Assembly: GCA_030066985.1 (NCBI GenBank)
Contig: JASJAN010000019.1
Coordinates: forward strand, 1 to 64,000
DNA: 64,000 nucleotides
Reading direction: 5' to 3'
Source: Desulfobacterales bacterium
GTDB taxonomy: Bacteria > Desulfobacterota > Desulfobacteria > Desulfobacterales > JAHEIW01
Shown: positions 36,217-45,201 of the stretch, one piece after another
Layout of the letters: each line of letters starts with the position of its first letter
Numbering within the stretch: the first letter of the stretch is position 1
Notes under the pieces: generated by a model
Databases searched by the model: none
Seen by the model: the letters and a program-made list of their open reading frames with translations, nothing else
What the model was told of the DNA's origin: nothing
Translations under genes and position numbers: made by a program

Positions 36217-38306
36217 TCGCCAATGCGGTCCGATTTGCTACGGTATTGCGCTCGAAGGCTTTCAATCAGAAGCGCGTCCTTTTGTGGCACAACGACTTCA
36301 TCCTTGTAGATTTTTTGAGAGAAGATTTTACGCAGCCACGCAATCATTTTATCAATAGGCACCTTTGAAAGCAACTCTTCCATGGTTGCATTGCTAGCCA
36401 CAGCGTCTCCGGTATCCACCTGGCTTTTTACCCACCACAGCAGGGCAATCCGCGACCTTGCTGTTCGTCTGAGTGCTTCGGTGAAAAACAGGTTGGCTTT
36501 GTGATAATTACCCATCGAATAATAACTGGCACCAATATTGATCAGAAATTGCCCGTGCAAGGGTGCCAATTGTAAGCACTGTCTGAAGAGCAAAAGCGCT
36601 TCGCGCGGCCGATTCTGCTTCCAGAAGATAACCCCTTTTAAATTCAAGGCTTGTATATTTTGCGGATACTCAACAAGAATGGAATTCAATAAAGACAAGG
36701 CTTCATCCAGTCGGTCTAACTTTATCAGTGCCAGCGATAGACGATGGCGCGGATTAATACCGCGCGGAGCGCTTTTATATGATTTTTGCCAAAAGTACGC
36801 GGCCTTTTCAAGATCACCCCGAAAATGATGAACAGCTGCGATATTATTCCATATCATGGGTTCCTGTTGTTTATTGGTTTTTTCACGTTCCAGCGCTCGC
36901 TGATACAAGACCAGCGCCGTATCCCAGTCGCCAACATGCTGATAATGTGACCAGGCCAGATTGTGGTATGGACGACTAGAATTAGGTGCCTTACTCATCG
37001 CGTCCTCCCACAGATACTTTGGCGAGCTCCAGTCGATATTACGAACGTAAGTCCCGGTCCCTATCCCCATTATTAGCAGCGGAATAAATGCCATCAAACC
37101 ATAATAGACAACCACATTTTTCTGATGGTAAAGATCAATTAATCGCCTCAATCCAACGGCCATTGGCCAGAAAAGAAACAAGGACGGCAAATAGTTACGA
37201 TGTTCGAAAATGAGTTCAAGGGGTATGATACTGGATTCAATCACATGATTGAGAAAAAAGAACAAAACGGCAAATGACAGAATCGGCCATTTCTTGATCC
37301 GAAAAACGGCCAAAGCAATGATGGCCAAAACCATAATGATGCTTGGCAGCGTCGTCCAGGGATGAAAAAGCGATGTGGAAATGTCAATGTCATGAACAAG
37401 CGATAGGCGATGAGGTGCCGGATAAAAGATGAGCGTCAAATAAAACAGAATAATCCTGGGCTGTGTTAAAAGCCGTTCGAGGGGTGAAAACAATCGTTTT
37501 TCATAGTTAAGCAACGCTATTGGATCACCGCTGTAAAAAAGAACTGTACCACCGATTACGATCGCGATACCCAGTGCAAGCGATATCCCTATAAATGCCA
37601 GGCGCACCTTTCTGCAGTCCAGATCCCGGAAAAAGACAGCCTCAATCAGCAGCAGCGAGAACGGCAGTATGGCCGCATTTTCTTTGGTAAAAAACGCCGC
37701 CAAAAAGCTCAAACTGCAGGTTGTAAATAAAAGCGCCTGCTTCAATGTAAAATTCTGCGATAGTCTGGCTTTGACGTAAAAGAAGATACTCAGGACATAG
37801 AACATACCGCACATGGATGCCATCCGCTGAACGATATATGTAACGGCCTGGGTCTGAATGGGATTGACCGCCCATAGGATTGCGGCCAGCAGACTAATAA
37901 AAAACACCTGACGCCGGTCGTATTTACCATCCAGGCACGGTGTACTACTCAGTGCCCGGAGGGTCATAAAAAGAAAAAATGCGCTCAATATATGGATCAC
38001 CAAATTGATAGCGTGATACCCGAATGTATGATCTTTGCTCAGATACCAGTTTAGCGCAAAAGAGGAAAGCGCGAGTGGGCGGTTTAGATGGCCGTCTTGC
38101 AGATATGAAATAAACGGTTGCGCTACTGTTGATAAACGCGGGTATTGGGCGTGGACTTTAGGGTTGGTGATGATACTGGCATAATCATCAAAATGCCACG
38201 GCACGTCGAAGCTGTTACTATAGGCCAAAAACAATATAAGACCCAGCAACACAAAGGCGCGCCAGCCCGGTATATTGGCGGAAGGTGACTTATCCTTAGG
38301 GTTCAT
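36213..38306 (-). CDS. GT-C membrane protein with C-terminal TPR repeats (TMTC-like)
   Basis: 697 residues. About 430 residues of membrane helices begin with a periplasmic loop bearing WHFDDYASIITNPKV, the acidic pair expected of GT-C transferases, and are followed by about six TPR units to the C-terminus (SRPYHNLAWSHY and later repeats). This plan matches eukaryotic TMTC O-mannosyltransferases and bacterial relatives. It lies 25 bases after the pilA terminator on the same strand and is coupled to the VKOR-DsbA gene. Glycosylation of pilin is an attractive but untested role. Confidence 0.8.
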   Translation of the reverse strand: MNPKDKSPSANIPGWRAFVLLGLILFLAYSNSFDVPWHFDDYASIITNPKVHAQYPRLSTVAQPFISYLQDGHLNRPLALSSFALNWYLSKDHTFGYHAINLVIHILSAFFLFMTLRALSSTPCLDGKYDRRQVFFISLLAAILWAVNPIQTQAVTYIVQRMASMCGMFYVLSIFFYVKARLSQNFTLKQALLFTTCSLSFLAAFFTKENAAILPFSLLLIEAVFFRDLDCRKVRLAFIGISLALGIAIVIGGTVLFYSGDPIALLNYEKRLFSPLERLLTQPRIILFYLTLIFYPAPHRLSLVHDIDISTSLFHPWTTLPSIIMVLAIIALAVFRIKKWPILSFAVLFFFLNHVIESSIIPLELIFEHRNYLPSLFLFWPMAVGLRRLIDLYHQKNVVVYYGLMAFIPLLIMGIGTGTYVRNIDWSSPKYLWEDAMSKAPNSSRPYHNLAWSHYQHVGDWDTALVLYQRALEREKTNKQQEPMIWNNIAAVHHFRGDLEKAAYFWQKSYKSAPRGINPRHRLSLALIKLDRLDEALSLLNSILVEYPQNIQALNLKGVIFWKQNRPREALLLFRQCLQLAPLHGQFLINIGASYYSMGNYHKANLFFTEALRRTARSRIALLWWVKSQVDTGDAVASNATMEELLSKVPIDKMIAWLRKIFSQKIYKDEVVVPQKDALLIESLRAQYRSKSDRIGE

Positions 38307-38336
38307 GAATTGGGTGATTGTCTATTAATAAAGAAT

Positions 38337-38366
38337 AAAGGGGGGAACCAAACGGTTCCCCCCTTT
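38337..38366 (-). terminator. Terminator of pilA
   Basis: Perfect 13-bp stem AAAGGGGGGAACC/GGTTCCCCCCTTT with a 4-base loop, followed on the minus strand by ATTCTTTATT. Separates pilA from the downstream GT-C operon and may allow partial read-through. Confidence 0.85.
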
Positions 38367-38390
38367 GTATTTCAATCGATCGCTAGCAGA

Positions 38391-38804
38391 TTATGATCCC
38401 CAGCCGCCGGAGTTTCCGGTATCTGTACCAAAGTAAACATAATAAACTTCGTTATCTTTGACGACATGCGGACAGCGTCCTGCGTCATCGCCGACCGTAA
38501 CGATGGCGCCGTTACCGGTTGTGGTCAGAGTGGTATTATTCGGATTATTCAAAATAAGCTCTTCTGCCTGCGTTAACTGAGCCAGAGTGGGTATGGCGGT
38601 GTGATCCGGATCCGCAAAATAACTGGATAGTGCGGCTATAACGTTTTGGGCATCTGTTTCTGATTTGGCGCAATAGGCCTTGTCACGGTAGCGAATAAAA
38701 TTTGGAATGGCTATGGCCGCTAAAATTCCGATGATGGCAATAACGATCATCAACTCGATCAGGGTAAAACCTTTTGAATTTTTGTTGCTAAGTCTTTGTA
38801 ACAT
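38391..38804 (-). CDS. pilA: Type IV pilin PilA
   Basis: 137-residue prepilin with the short leader ending KG, cleavage before [20 protein letters not shown] and Glu5. The mature protein has two cysteines (C45 and C111 of the precursor) suited to an intramolecular disulfide, and a Gly/Ser-rich tail. A strong GGGAGG ribosome site precedes ATG 38804. The gene has a perfect sigma-54 promoter and is followed by a strong terminator; the PilR-family gene is directly upstream. Expected to be the major pilin. Confidence 0.93.
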   Translation of the reverse strand: MLQRLSNKNSKGFTLIELMIVIAIIGILAAIAIPNFIRYRDKAYCAKSETDAQNVIAALSSYFADPDHTAIPTLAQLTQAEELILNNPNNTTLTTTGNGAIVTVGDDAGRCPHVVKDNEVYYVYFGTDTGNSGGWGS

Positions 38805-38944
38805 TGTTTAACCTCCCATGGTTTAATGATTTTTGATATTGTATTTTATGCGTTCTTGAATTCCCTATATTGGTTTTAGAATCGCGCTTGCCGTTCCGAA
38901 CCCACCTCCTTTTCAAATGATCAAATATGTTTGCCGTTAAGCAA

Positions 38945-38960
38945 AGCAAAACCTATGCCA
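38945..38960 (-). promoter_or_regulatory. Sigma-54 promoter of pilA
   Basis: On the minus strand TGGCATAGGTTTTGCT matches TGGCAYRNNNNTTGCW at all fixed positions. It implies a leader of about 130 bases before the pilA ATG. Confidence 0.88.
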
Positions 38961-39048
38961 TGAGCAAATAAATTCGAAAAAAATTTATATCTAACTGATA
39001 TTAATTGATATATTTTTTTACCAGGCCAATTTCATAGATGGCTTCACC

Positions 39049-39102
39049 TGTCAAATTTTGCGCATTTACAATAAACCGGCAGCCTGTTGACAAATTTTGT
39101 CA
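39049..39102 (-). promoter_or_regulatory. Candidate PilR upstream activating boxes of pilA
   Basis: TGTCAAATTTTG (39049-39060) and TGACAAATTTTGTCA (39088-39102), the latter a 15-base palindrome. The two TGWCAAATTTTG copies are 39 bases apart and begin 89 bases upstream of the sigma-54 element. Confidence 0.65.
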
Positions 39103-39239
39103 GATGCCAGTGGTTTGATAACCGGCAAGATGTCATCTGCTATGCTGTATATCGACCAATTTTAAAATTTCTAAAGCAAAATGTTGATATGACAGGAAAA
39201 TGGCAGTTGGTTGGGGTGCGAAGAAAGGTAAAATCCGGA

Positions 39240-40634
39240 TCAGGTATCGATACCCAGCTTATCTAGTCGGTAGCGCAGCGACCGAAAACTAATGCCCAGC
39301 AATTCAGAGGCTTTGTTCTTGTTGCCATTGCTGCAATCCAGGGCTTTTTTTAGATATCCGCGCTCAATTTCTTCCAGGATGCCGTCCAGTGAGACACCAC
39401 GAGACACCTCATCCAGGTCAAAGCGGCGATCTTTAAAGCCTTCGATCCAGCGGCGTTTGTGCAGCGATAAGGCCAGGCTGTCGGGCAGGATAATATTGGT
39501 GGTGGATAGCGCCACACTGCGTTCTAAAAGGTTTTCAAGTTCACGTATATTACCCGGAAAATCATATTTTTTAAGCAAATCAAGCGCATAGGAAGAAAAC
39601 TTCGTAATTTCTTTCTCCATTTCGGTGGAATATTTTTCCAAAAAGTGTTGCGCCAAGGCCCGCAGGTCCGCTTTGCGCTCCCTAAGTGGTGGCACTTTGA
39701 TTTCGATCACATTCAGACGATAAAACAGATCTTCGCGGAAATTGCCGGCAATGACCTCCTCCTCCAGCGCTTTGTTTGTGGCGGAAACAATCCGGATATC
39801 AACTGAAATGTCGTCGTTGCCGCCCACCGGTTTAAAGACCTTCTCCTGGACGGCTCTGAGCAGCTTGACCTGAATCGGCAAACTCAATTCGCCGATTTCA
39901 TCCAAAAATACAGTACCTTTATGCGCGGTCTCAAAAAGCCCGATTTTATCGCTGGTGGCACCGGTGAAAGCGCCCTTTTTATGTCCAAACAGCTCGCTTT
40001 CCATGAGGGTCTCCGGTATACCGCCGCAATTAATGACCATAAACGGTTTGCTGCTGCGCTCACTTTCCTGATGTATCGCCTTGGCAATGACCTCCTTGCC
40101 GGTGCCGCTTTCCCCGGTAATCAGAACGTTGGTTTTGGTTTTGGAAACCTGTTGTATCAATTTATAAATATGGCGCATGGCCGGGCTGTTACCAACGATC
40201 ATGCCGAAATGCAGGTTTTTTTTCAGCTCGTCATCGATCTGCTTTTTTTCATGTTCGATAGACCGCAATTCAAGCGCTTTGGCAATGGTTGCCAGTAATT
40301 CATCTTTATCAAAGGGTTTGGGGACATAGTCGTAGGCGCCCTCATTCATTGCCTCCACTGCTGTTTCGGTGGTGGTATAAGCGGAGATCAGAATCACCAC
40401 ATTGTCCGGATTTTGCTTTTTAGAGGCCCGTAGGACATCCAGACCGGTAATATCGCCGAGTCGAATATCACATAGCAACAGGTCAAAATGATTTTTTTCC
40501 AGCACGCTGATCGCCTCTCGACCGGTCTCGGCACAGGTAACGGCATACCCTTCATTGGTCAACATGTATTCCAGCAGCTCACGCATGCTGAGTTCATCAT
40601 CGACGACTAAAATTTTAGGAGCGCTTTGGGTCAT
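39240..40634 (-). CDS. pilR: PilR/NtrC-family sigma-54-dependent response regulator
   Basis: 464 residues: receiver domain (LVVDDELSMRELL, phospho-acceptor D in LLLCDIRLGD, K in KPFDKDE), AAA+ domain with Walker A GESGTGKE, the sigma-54 contact loop GAFTGA, Walker B FLDEIGEL and arginine finger region, then a Fis-type helix-turn-helix (NKNKASELLGISFRSLRYRL). The order and its place directly upstream of pilA point to PilR. No pilS kinase gene is adjacent within the window; the upstream neighbour is pyrC. Confidence 0.92.
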   Translation of the reverse strand: MTQSAPKILVVDDELSMRELLEYMLTNEGYAVTCAETGREAISVLEKNHFDLLLCDIRLGDITGLDVLRASKKQNPDNVVILISAYTTTETAVEAMNEGAYDYVPKPFDKDELLATIAKALELRSIEHEKKQIDDELKKNLHFGMIVGNSPAMRHIYKLIQQVSKTKTNVLITGESGTGKEVIAKAIHQESERSSKPFMVINCGGIPETLMESELFGHKKGAFTGATSDKIGLFETAHKGTVFLDEIGELSLPIQVKLLRAVQEKVFKPVGGNDDISVDIRIVSATNKALEEEVIAGNFREDLFYRLNVIEIKVPPLRERKADLRALAQHFLEKYSTEMEKEITKFSSYALDLLKKYDFPGNIRELENLLERSVALSTTNIILPDSLALSLHKRRWIEGFKDRRFDLDEVSRGVSLDGILEEIERGYLKKALDCSNGNKNKASELLGISFRSLRYRLDKLGIDT

Positions 40635-40683
40635 TGTTTTTTCCCCGGGTTAGAGCATATTTACAGTATATTCGGTCAATTCT

Positions 40684-42003
40684 TCAGGAATCTTTACATT
40701 CTTCTGCTGCGTTAAAGACAATTTTTCCGCTCACCATCGTCAGACACGGCCTGCCTTTCAACCGCCACCCATCAAACGGACAATTGCGGCTCAGTGATTT
40801 AAAATGATTAACATCAACGTCATAAACAACATTCGGGTCAATAATGGTAATATCCGCGCTGGCACCCGGTTTCAGACCGCACTCGATTCCTAATATACGC
40901 GCCGGCTGGGTAGACATTTTGGCAATCAGCTCGCTTAAAGAGATGACGCCTTCATGAACCAGTGATAGGCTCAGAGATACAGCCGATTCAAGACCGATAA
41001 TGCCATTGGCCGCCTGGCTGAAGGCAACCGCTTTTTCGCGATCTGAATGCGGGGCGTGATCAGTGGCAATCACATCAATGGTGCCGTCCGCCAGGCCTTG
41101 CCGGATAGCTGTCCGATCTTTTTCCGAACGCAGGGGCGGATTCATTTTAGCATGGGTGCCGCTGTCTTTGACGGCCGCATCGGTCAGCAGAAAATAATGC
41201 GGGGCGGTTTCAGCCGTAACCGCTAAATTCTTAGATTTTGCCGCCCGCAGTGCCTCAACCGATTCGGCGGTGCTCACATGGGCAATATGCACCGGTGCGC
41301 CGGTGGCTTCACTCACGGCAATGTCGCGGGCGACCATGGCACTTTCGCTGGTGTTGGATATGCCGGCCAGCTGCAACTCTGCCGCCACCGAACCCGCATT
41401 CATGACGCCCCCGGCCACCAGATTCAAATCCTCGCAATGGGAAATCACTGGCAGATGAAGTCTTTTCGCAGCGGCCAGTGCTTTGTACATTAAAGCGTCA
41501 TCCATTACCGGGTTGCCGTCATCGGATACCGCCACCACGCCGCAGGTCTTTAAGTGCTCAAAGTTACACAGTTGCCGGCCTTCAAGTCCAAGGCTGATTG
41601 CCCCCACCGGATAGACCCGCGCGGCGTTTGCCCGTGCGGCTTTTCTCAAAATCAATTCCGTTACCTGGCAATTGTCATTAACCGGCTCGGTATTGGGCAT
41701 GGCACAAACAGCCGTAAAACCGCCCCAGGCAGCCGCCCGTGCACCGCTTTCAATGGTTTCTTTGTGCTCATGACCGGGCTCTCTTAGATGGACGTGCATG
41801 TCAATCAAACCCGGGCAAACAATTTTGCCGGTGGCATCGATCGTTTGCGATACCGGATCTGTCACTTGCGATTCCGGTTTGTCGTCTTTTGCTGTGTCCA
41901 GCGCAATCACATCAACGATTTTATCGTCTTCAACGATGATATCAGCGATCAGATCGATGCGGCCGGGATCGATGATCCTGCCGCCTTGAATCCGGGTTAA
42001 CAT
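40684..42003 (-). CDS. pyrC: Dihydroorotase
   Basis: Catalyses ring closure of carbamoyl-aspartate in pyrimidine synthesis. Class I dihydroorotase motifs: DMHVHLREPGHEHKET (metal HxH and substrate Arg), SHCEDLNL, HIAHVSTAESV and the catalytic DHAPHS. From ATG 42003, 439 residues. Frames extending upstream overlap lepB and are unlikely. Lies in the pgpA-lepB-pyrC-pilR string with about 50-base spacings. Confidence 0.95.
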   Translation of the reverse strand: MLTRIQGGRIIDPGRIDLIADIIVEDDKIVDVIALDTAKDDKPESQVTDPVSQTIDATGKIVCPGLIDMHVHLREPGHEHKETIESGARAAAWGGFTAVCAMPNTEPVNDNCQVTELILRKAARANAARVYPVGAISLGLEGRQLCNFEHLKTCGVVAVSDDGNPVMDDALMYKALAAAKRLHLPVISHCEDLNLVAGGVMNAGSVAAELQLAGISNTSESAMVARDIAVSEATGAPVHIAHVSTAESVEALRAAKSKNLAVTAETAPHYFLLTDAAVKDSGTHAKMNPPLRSEKDRTAIRQGLADGTIDVIATDHAPHSDREKAVAFSQAANGIIGLESAVSLSLSLVHEGVISLSELIAKMSTQPARILGIECGLKPGASADITIIDPNVVYDVDVNHFKSLSRNCPFDGWRLKGRPCLTMVSGKIVFNAAEECKDS

Positions 42004-42052
42004 GGCGGGTTTCTCCGTATGCTCAAATATCTGAAAAGCATTGGGGCGGTGC

Positions 42053-42709
42053 TTATTTAAGCAAATCGCCCAGTCGGCCCCAGCGAACGCCGAAATTTTC
42101 CTTGTCCCATGACCAGTAAATGATAAAGGCTTTGCCGTTGAGCGCTTTATAGTCCACAAATCCCCAAAAACGGCTATCATAGCTTTCATCGCGGTTATCG
42201 CCCATCACAAAAAGAGCGCTTTGCGGCACCGTGACCGGACCAAAATTATCGCGCGGTTTTGGGTGAGCCGGCAATATGCGAGGATCCGTATACACACCGT
42301 ATGCATGATTGACCGGCTCTCCATTGACATACAGCTGCTTATCTCGGATCTCGATCACGTCCCCTGGAATGCCGATCACCCGCTTGATAAAATCCTTGTT
42401 GGGATCCACCGGATACTTAAAGACAACAATGTCGCCCCGCTTGGGGTTTTTGATGGGTATAATGTTTTTGCGTAAATACGGAATTTTTACACCGTAGATA
42501 AATTTATTGACCAGGATATGATCACCGATCTGGAGGGTTTGTTTCATCGAGCCGGAAGGAATTTTAAAAGCCTGCACCATAAACGTGCGAATAAACAATG
42601 CAATGACGATGGCAACCAAAATGGCTTCAATGTTTTCACGCCAAACACTTTTTTTACGCGTTTCGTTTTCAGATTCAGTAAGCTGTTCTGATTTCACTGT
42701 TGATGCCAA
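42053..42709 (-). CDS. lepB: Signal peptidase I
   Basis: Cleaves Sec/Tat signal peptides at the outer face of the inner membrane. One N-terminal helix (AILVAIVIALFIRTFMV), catalytic Ser in IPSGSMKQTL and Lys in FIKRVIGIPGD, and VMGDNRDESYDSR (box D/E). The start is not ATG: either TTG 42709, close behind an AAAGGG, or GTG 42697 with better spacing. 218 residues from the first. Confidence 0.95.
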   Translation of the reverse strand: MASTVKSEQLTESENETRKKSVWRENIEAILVAIVIALFIRTFMVQAFKIPSGSMKQTLQIGDHILVNKFIYGVKIPYLRKNIIPIKNPKRGDIVVFKYPVDPNKDFIKRVIGIPGDVIEIRDKQLYVNGEPVNHAYGVYTDPRILPAHPKPRDNFGPVTVPQSALFVMGDNRDESYDSRFWGFVDYKALNGKAFIIYWSWDKENFGVRWGRLGDLLK

Positions 42710-42761
42710 CCCTTTCTGAGCTTGGATACAGATGTCATCGTGCCGCTACAATGCCGATCAC

Positions 42762-43211
42762 CTAAAACACAAGCCGTAAGATCAGATGCGCATACAGACC
42801 TGCGATAACATCGTCTATAACAATACCGCTTCCGCCGCTCACTTTTCTTTCCAGCAGCCGAATCGGAAACGGTTTAAAAATGTCAAAACCTCTAAAAAGG
42901 ATAAACCCCAGAACGGCGCTATATACATTAAAGGGTAATCCCACAAATACCACCAGAAACCCCGCAATTTCGTCAATAACGATCTGGCCCGGATCTTTTT
43001 GTTGGATGATTTTCTCGGCCGCAGAAGCCAGCCCGATGGCGCACCCGATAAACAGCGCGACACAAACAACTGCCAGCCCGAAAGGCAAACGGGAGATCAG
43101 CAAACACAGGGGCAATCCGATTAATGTTCCGAATGTACCGGGTGCAAATGGCACACGCCCAATATAAAAACCCGTCGCCAGAGACAAAACCGCATGTTCG
43201 CGAAATTTCAT
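42762..43211 (-). CDS. pgpA: Phosphatidylglycerophosphatase A
   Basis: 149-residue membrane phosphatase that forms phosphatidylglycerol from its phosphate. Characteristic PGPA motifs: APGTFGTLIGLPL, DPGQIVIDEIAGF, FRGFDIFKPFPI and GIVIDDVIAG. Standard length, four membrane segments. First gene of the string running through lepB and pyrC. Confidence 0.95.
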   Translation of the reverse strand: MKFREHAVLSLATGFYIGRVPFAPGTFGTLIGLPLCLLISRLPFGLAVVCVALFIGCAIGLASAAEKIIQQKDPGQIVIDEIAGFLVVFVGLPFNVYSAVLGFILFRGFDIFKPFPIRLLERKVSGGSGIVIDDVIAGLYAHLILRLVF

Positions 43212-43395
43212 GGCCCGTGTCTATAATTCGATCGGCTGTTTGTCAACCGGCAATACGCCAAATAGGCAGCAAATAATGGCGGTTGTCGATTGATATCGAT
43301 CAACCACCACCGCACGATGTTGACACTCTGGCTGTTTATTGAGCTGACATTTGAATCGGCAACAACAGAGTCCTGTATCGATCGCCAGCTCTGCC

Positions 43396-44586
43396 TTATA
43401 TATCGCTGGTTTGAATTGAACTCGCTTCCTGGGTGAGGGCCTCATAAACCGCCCGCAGGGGCAGACTGCGTTCGAGTGCGATCTGACGGCAAATTTCATA
43501 TTCGGGTACCAGGCGCTCAACGCCGTCGGCGCCTTTAATTTGTTTCATCTGGATTTCACCAAATGAGGTGCGCACAGTCACCTGCTTTCTGGCAAGTCGT
43601 TTGCGCGCCACTTTATGATAGCGCACGCCCAGCGATGTGGTCTCGGTCAGCAAGCGCTGCATGAGCCGATCTTTGACCGCTTCTTCACACAGCACCTGTA
43701 TCAAAGTGCCGGGGCGATCTTTTTTCATATGTATCGGTAACCAATAAACGTCAAGGGCACCGTCAGCAAAAAAACGCTCCATGATAAACCCAAACAGCTC
43801 CGGATTCATATCATCAATACTGGCTTCCAAAACGAAGATGTGATCGGTTTGTAACGCGTCGATCGCATCGGCCGGCGACCCGGTGAGAATACGCAATACA
43901 TTGGGCCGGTCAGGCAATTGCCTTTGACCGGCACCGTACCCAATATTTTTCACACGTAAGGGCGGTAGCGGACCAAAAGCTTGGGCTAAACTCGTGATAA
44001 GCGCAGCGCCGGTTGGCGTGACCAGTTCAACAGCCACGTCTGTGCCGTAGACCGGGACATCTTTCAATATCTCTATGGTTGCCGGCGCTGGAACCGGGAG
44101 TCGGCCATGCTGGCAATCGACAAATCCGGTACCCATTGGGATCATCGAAGAATTTACCTGGCTGATGTTCAGTTTTTCGAGACAAAGCGCTGTACCGACG
44201 ATATCGACAATCGCATCAACGGCGCCGACTTCATGAAAATGAACTTCTTGCACAGAGCAGTCATGAATATGGGCTTCAGCTTGCGCCAGACGCTTAAATA
44301 TTGCCAGGCTCTTGGCTTTAACGCCATCTGACAAGGGGCCGTTTTCAATTAAGGTCTTTATGGCCTTATAATCCCTTGATGGACCCGATTTTTGGCGATC
44401 TACGCTAACCCTTGTGGCGCGAATTCCATTGCGCATCACCGACGTTATTCTTAAATCAAATCCGGACAGCGGCAGACGCGACAACTCATGTTGCAGCCAA
44501 TCCACTGGCGCGCCCAGGTCAAGTAAAGCGCCCAGCGTCATGTCACCGCTAATGCCAGAGAAACAGTCAAAATAAGCGTGCATCAT
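43396..44586 (-). CDS. larC: Nickel-pincer cofactor biosynthesis protein LarC
   Basis: LarC (DUF111) inserts nickel into the pyridinium pincer cofactor of lactate racemase-type enzymes. N-terminal HAYFDCFSGISGDMTLGALL, the His-rich EAHIHDCSVQEVHFHEVGAVD and the C-terminal TLIQVLCEEAV identify the family. ATG 44586 (or the next codon) begins at the conserved start; longer frames run into the repeat upstream. 397 residues, single-frame LarC. No larB, larE or larA gene is adjacent, so the dependent enzyme must lie elsewhere. Confidence 0.93.
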   Translation of the reverse strand: MMHAYFDCFSGISGDMTLGALLDLGAPVDWLQHELSRLPLSGFDLRITSVMRNGIRATRVSVDRQKSGPSRDYKAIKTLIENGPLSDGVKAKSLAIFKRLAQAEAHIHDCSVQEVHFHEVGAVDAIVDIVGTALCLEKLNISQVNSSMIPMGTGFVDCQHGRLPVPAPATIEILKDVPVYGTDVAVELVTPTGAALITSLAQAFGPLPPLRVKNIGYGAGQRQLPDRPNVLRILTGSPADAIDALQTDHIFVLEASIDDMNPELFGFIMERFFADGALDVYWLPIHMKKDRPGTLIQVLCEEAVKDRLMQRLLTETTSLGVRYHKVARKRLARKQVTVRTSFGEIQMKQIKGADGVERLVPEYEICRQIALERSLPLRAVYEALTQEASSIQTSDI

Positions 44587-44641
44587 GTCACAGCTTTCTG
44601 CAGTAAATGATCTCCAAACGGGTTCTGAAAAAATATATTTT

Positions 44642-44721
44642 ACCACGAAGAACACAAAGGACACAAAGTAAAGCTTTCATTAATATTTTTAACCTTCTGC
44701 TATCTTCGTGTTTTTCGTGGT
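44642..44721. repeat. Inverted repeat with ACCACGAAGAACAC arms
   Basis: 18-base arms at 44642-44659 and 44704-44721 pair with 16 of 18 matches around a 44-base AT-rich centre. The left arm is followed by a partial second copy (GGACACAAAG). It looks like a small interspersed repeat, between larC and tRNA-Sec. Confidence 0.6.
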
Positions 44722-44764
44722 GGTTTAACGATGAAACGGATCCATTTATTGCCAGACTAAAATA

Positions 44765-44792
44765 TTGACAAAAACGATGATGAATATAATAT
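44765..44792 (+). promoter_or_regulatory. Sigma-70 promoter of tRNA-Sec
   Basis: TTGACA (44765-44770), 16-base spacer, TAATAT (44787-44792); TATAAT at 44785-44790 overlaps but gives only 14 bases. The tRNA begins 22 bases further on. Confidence 0.55.
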
Positions 44793-44814
44793 ACATACGG
44801 TATCAAGTCGATTC

Positions 44815-44912
44815 GGAAGTGCGCAGCTGTCTGGTGAAGCTCCCGGACTTCAAATCCGGTGTGGGGCGCTAAAACCGTCCCGGGTGGGTTCGATTCCCAT
44901 GCACTTCCGCCA
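44815..44912 (+). tRNA. selC: tRNA-Sec (anticodon TCA)
   Basis: 98 bases including encoded CCA. Acceptor GGAAGTGC pairs with GCACTTCC (8 bp, as in bacterial tRNA-Sec), a long D stem, anticodon arm CCGGA-CTTCAAA-TCCGG with TCA at 44850-44852, long variable arm and T loop GTTCGATTC. The 8-bp acceptor, UCA anticodon and length are diagnostic. It decodes UGA as selenocysteine. selA, selB and selD are not in the window. Confidence 0.97.
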
Positions 44913-45201
44913 TTTTTTCGAATGTTTTCAATTTGTTTCATATCTTCCAGACCGCAATCTGCAAGTCCAAGACTACTCCAAAAGTCCTCATAAATCAAGC
45001 ATAAGAGCTGATATCGGTTAAGTTAGGTGGATGCTGAATAAGCGGAAATATTAGCGCGAAGGCGATCACTAGAATACCACTGGGCTGGGGCCCCACGATT
45101 TGTTGTGAATCAGAATTGCAGGACTAAGATGGGACATCTATCTGTAGCCGGTATCTGAGCATCCAGTTTCTACCAGAGCGTCAGGTCAAATTCGTTTTCG
45201 C

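Noticed and set aside
44588-44998. A 136-codon minus-strand frame running through tRNA-Sec
   Set aside because: It crosses the tRNA gene and the inverted repeat and has no recognisable domain.
44913-45201. Possible integration site for a mobile element next to tRNA-Sec
   Set aside because: selC is a known integration hotspot, but no integrase, no direct repeat of the tRNA 3' end and no cargo genes are visible.
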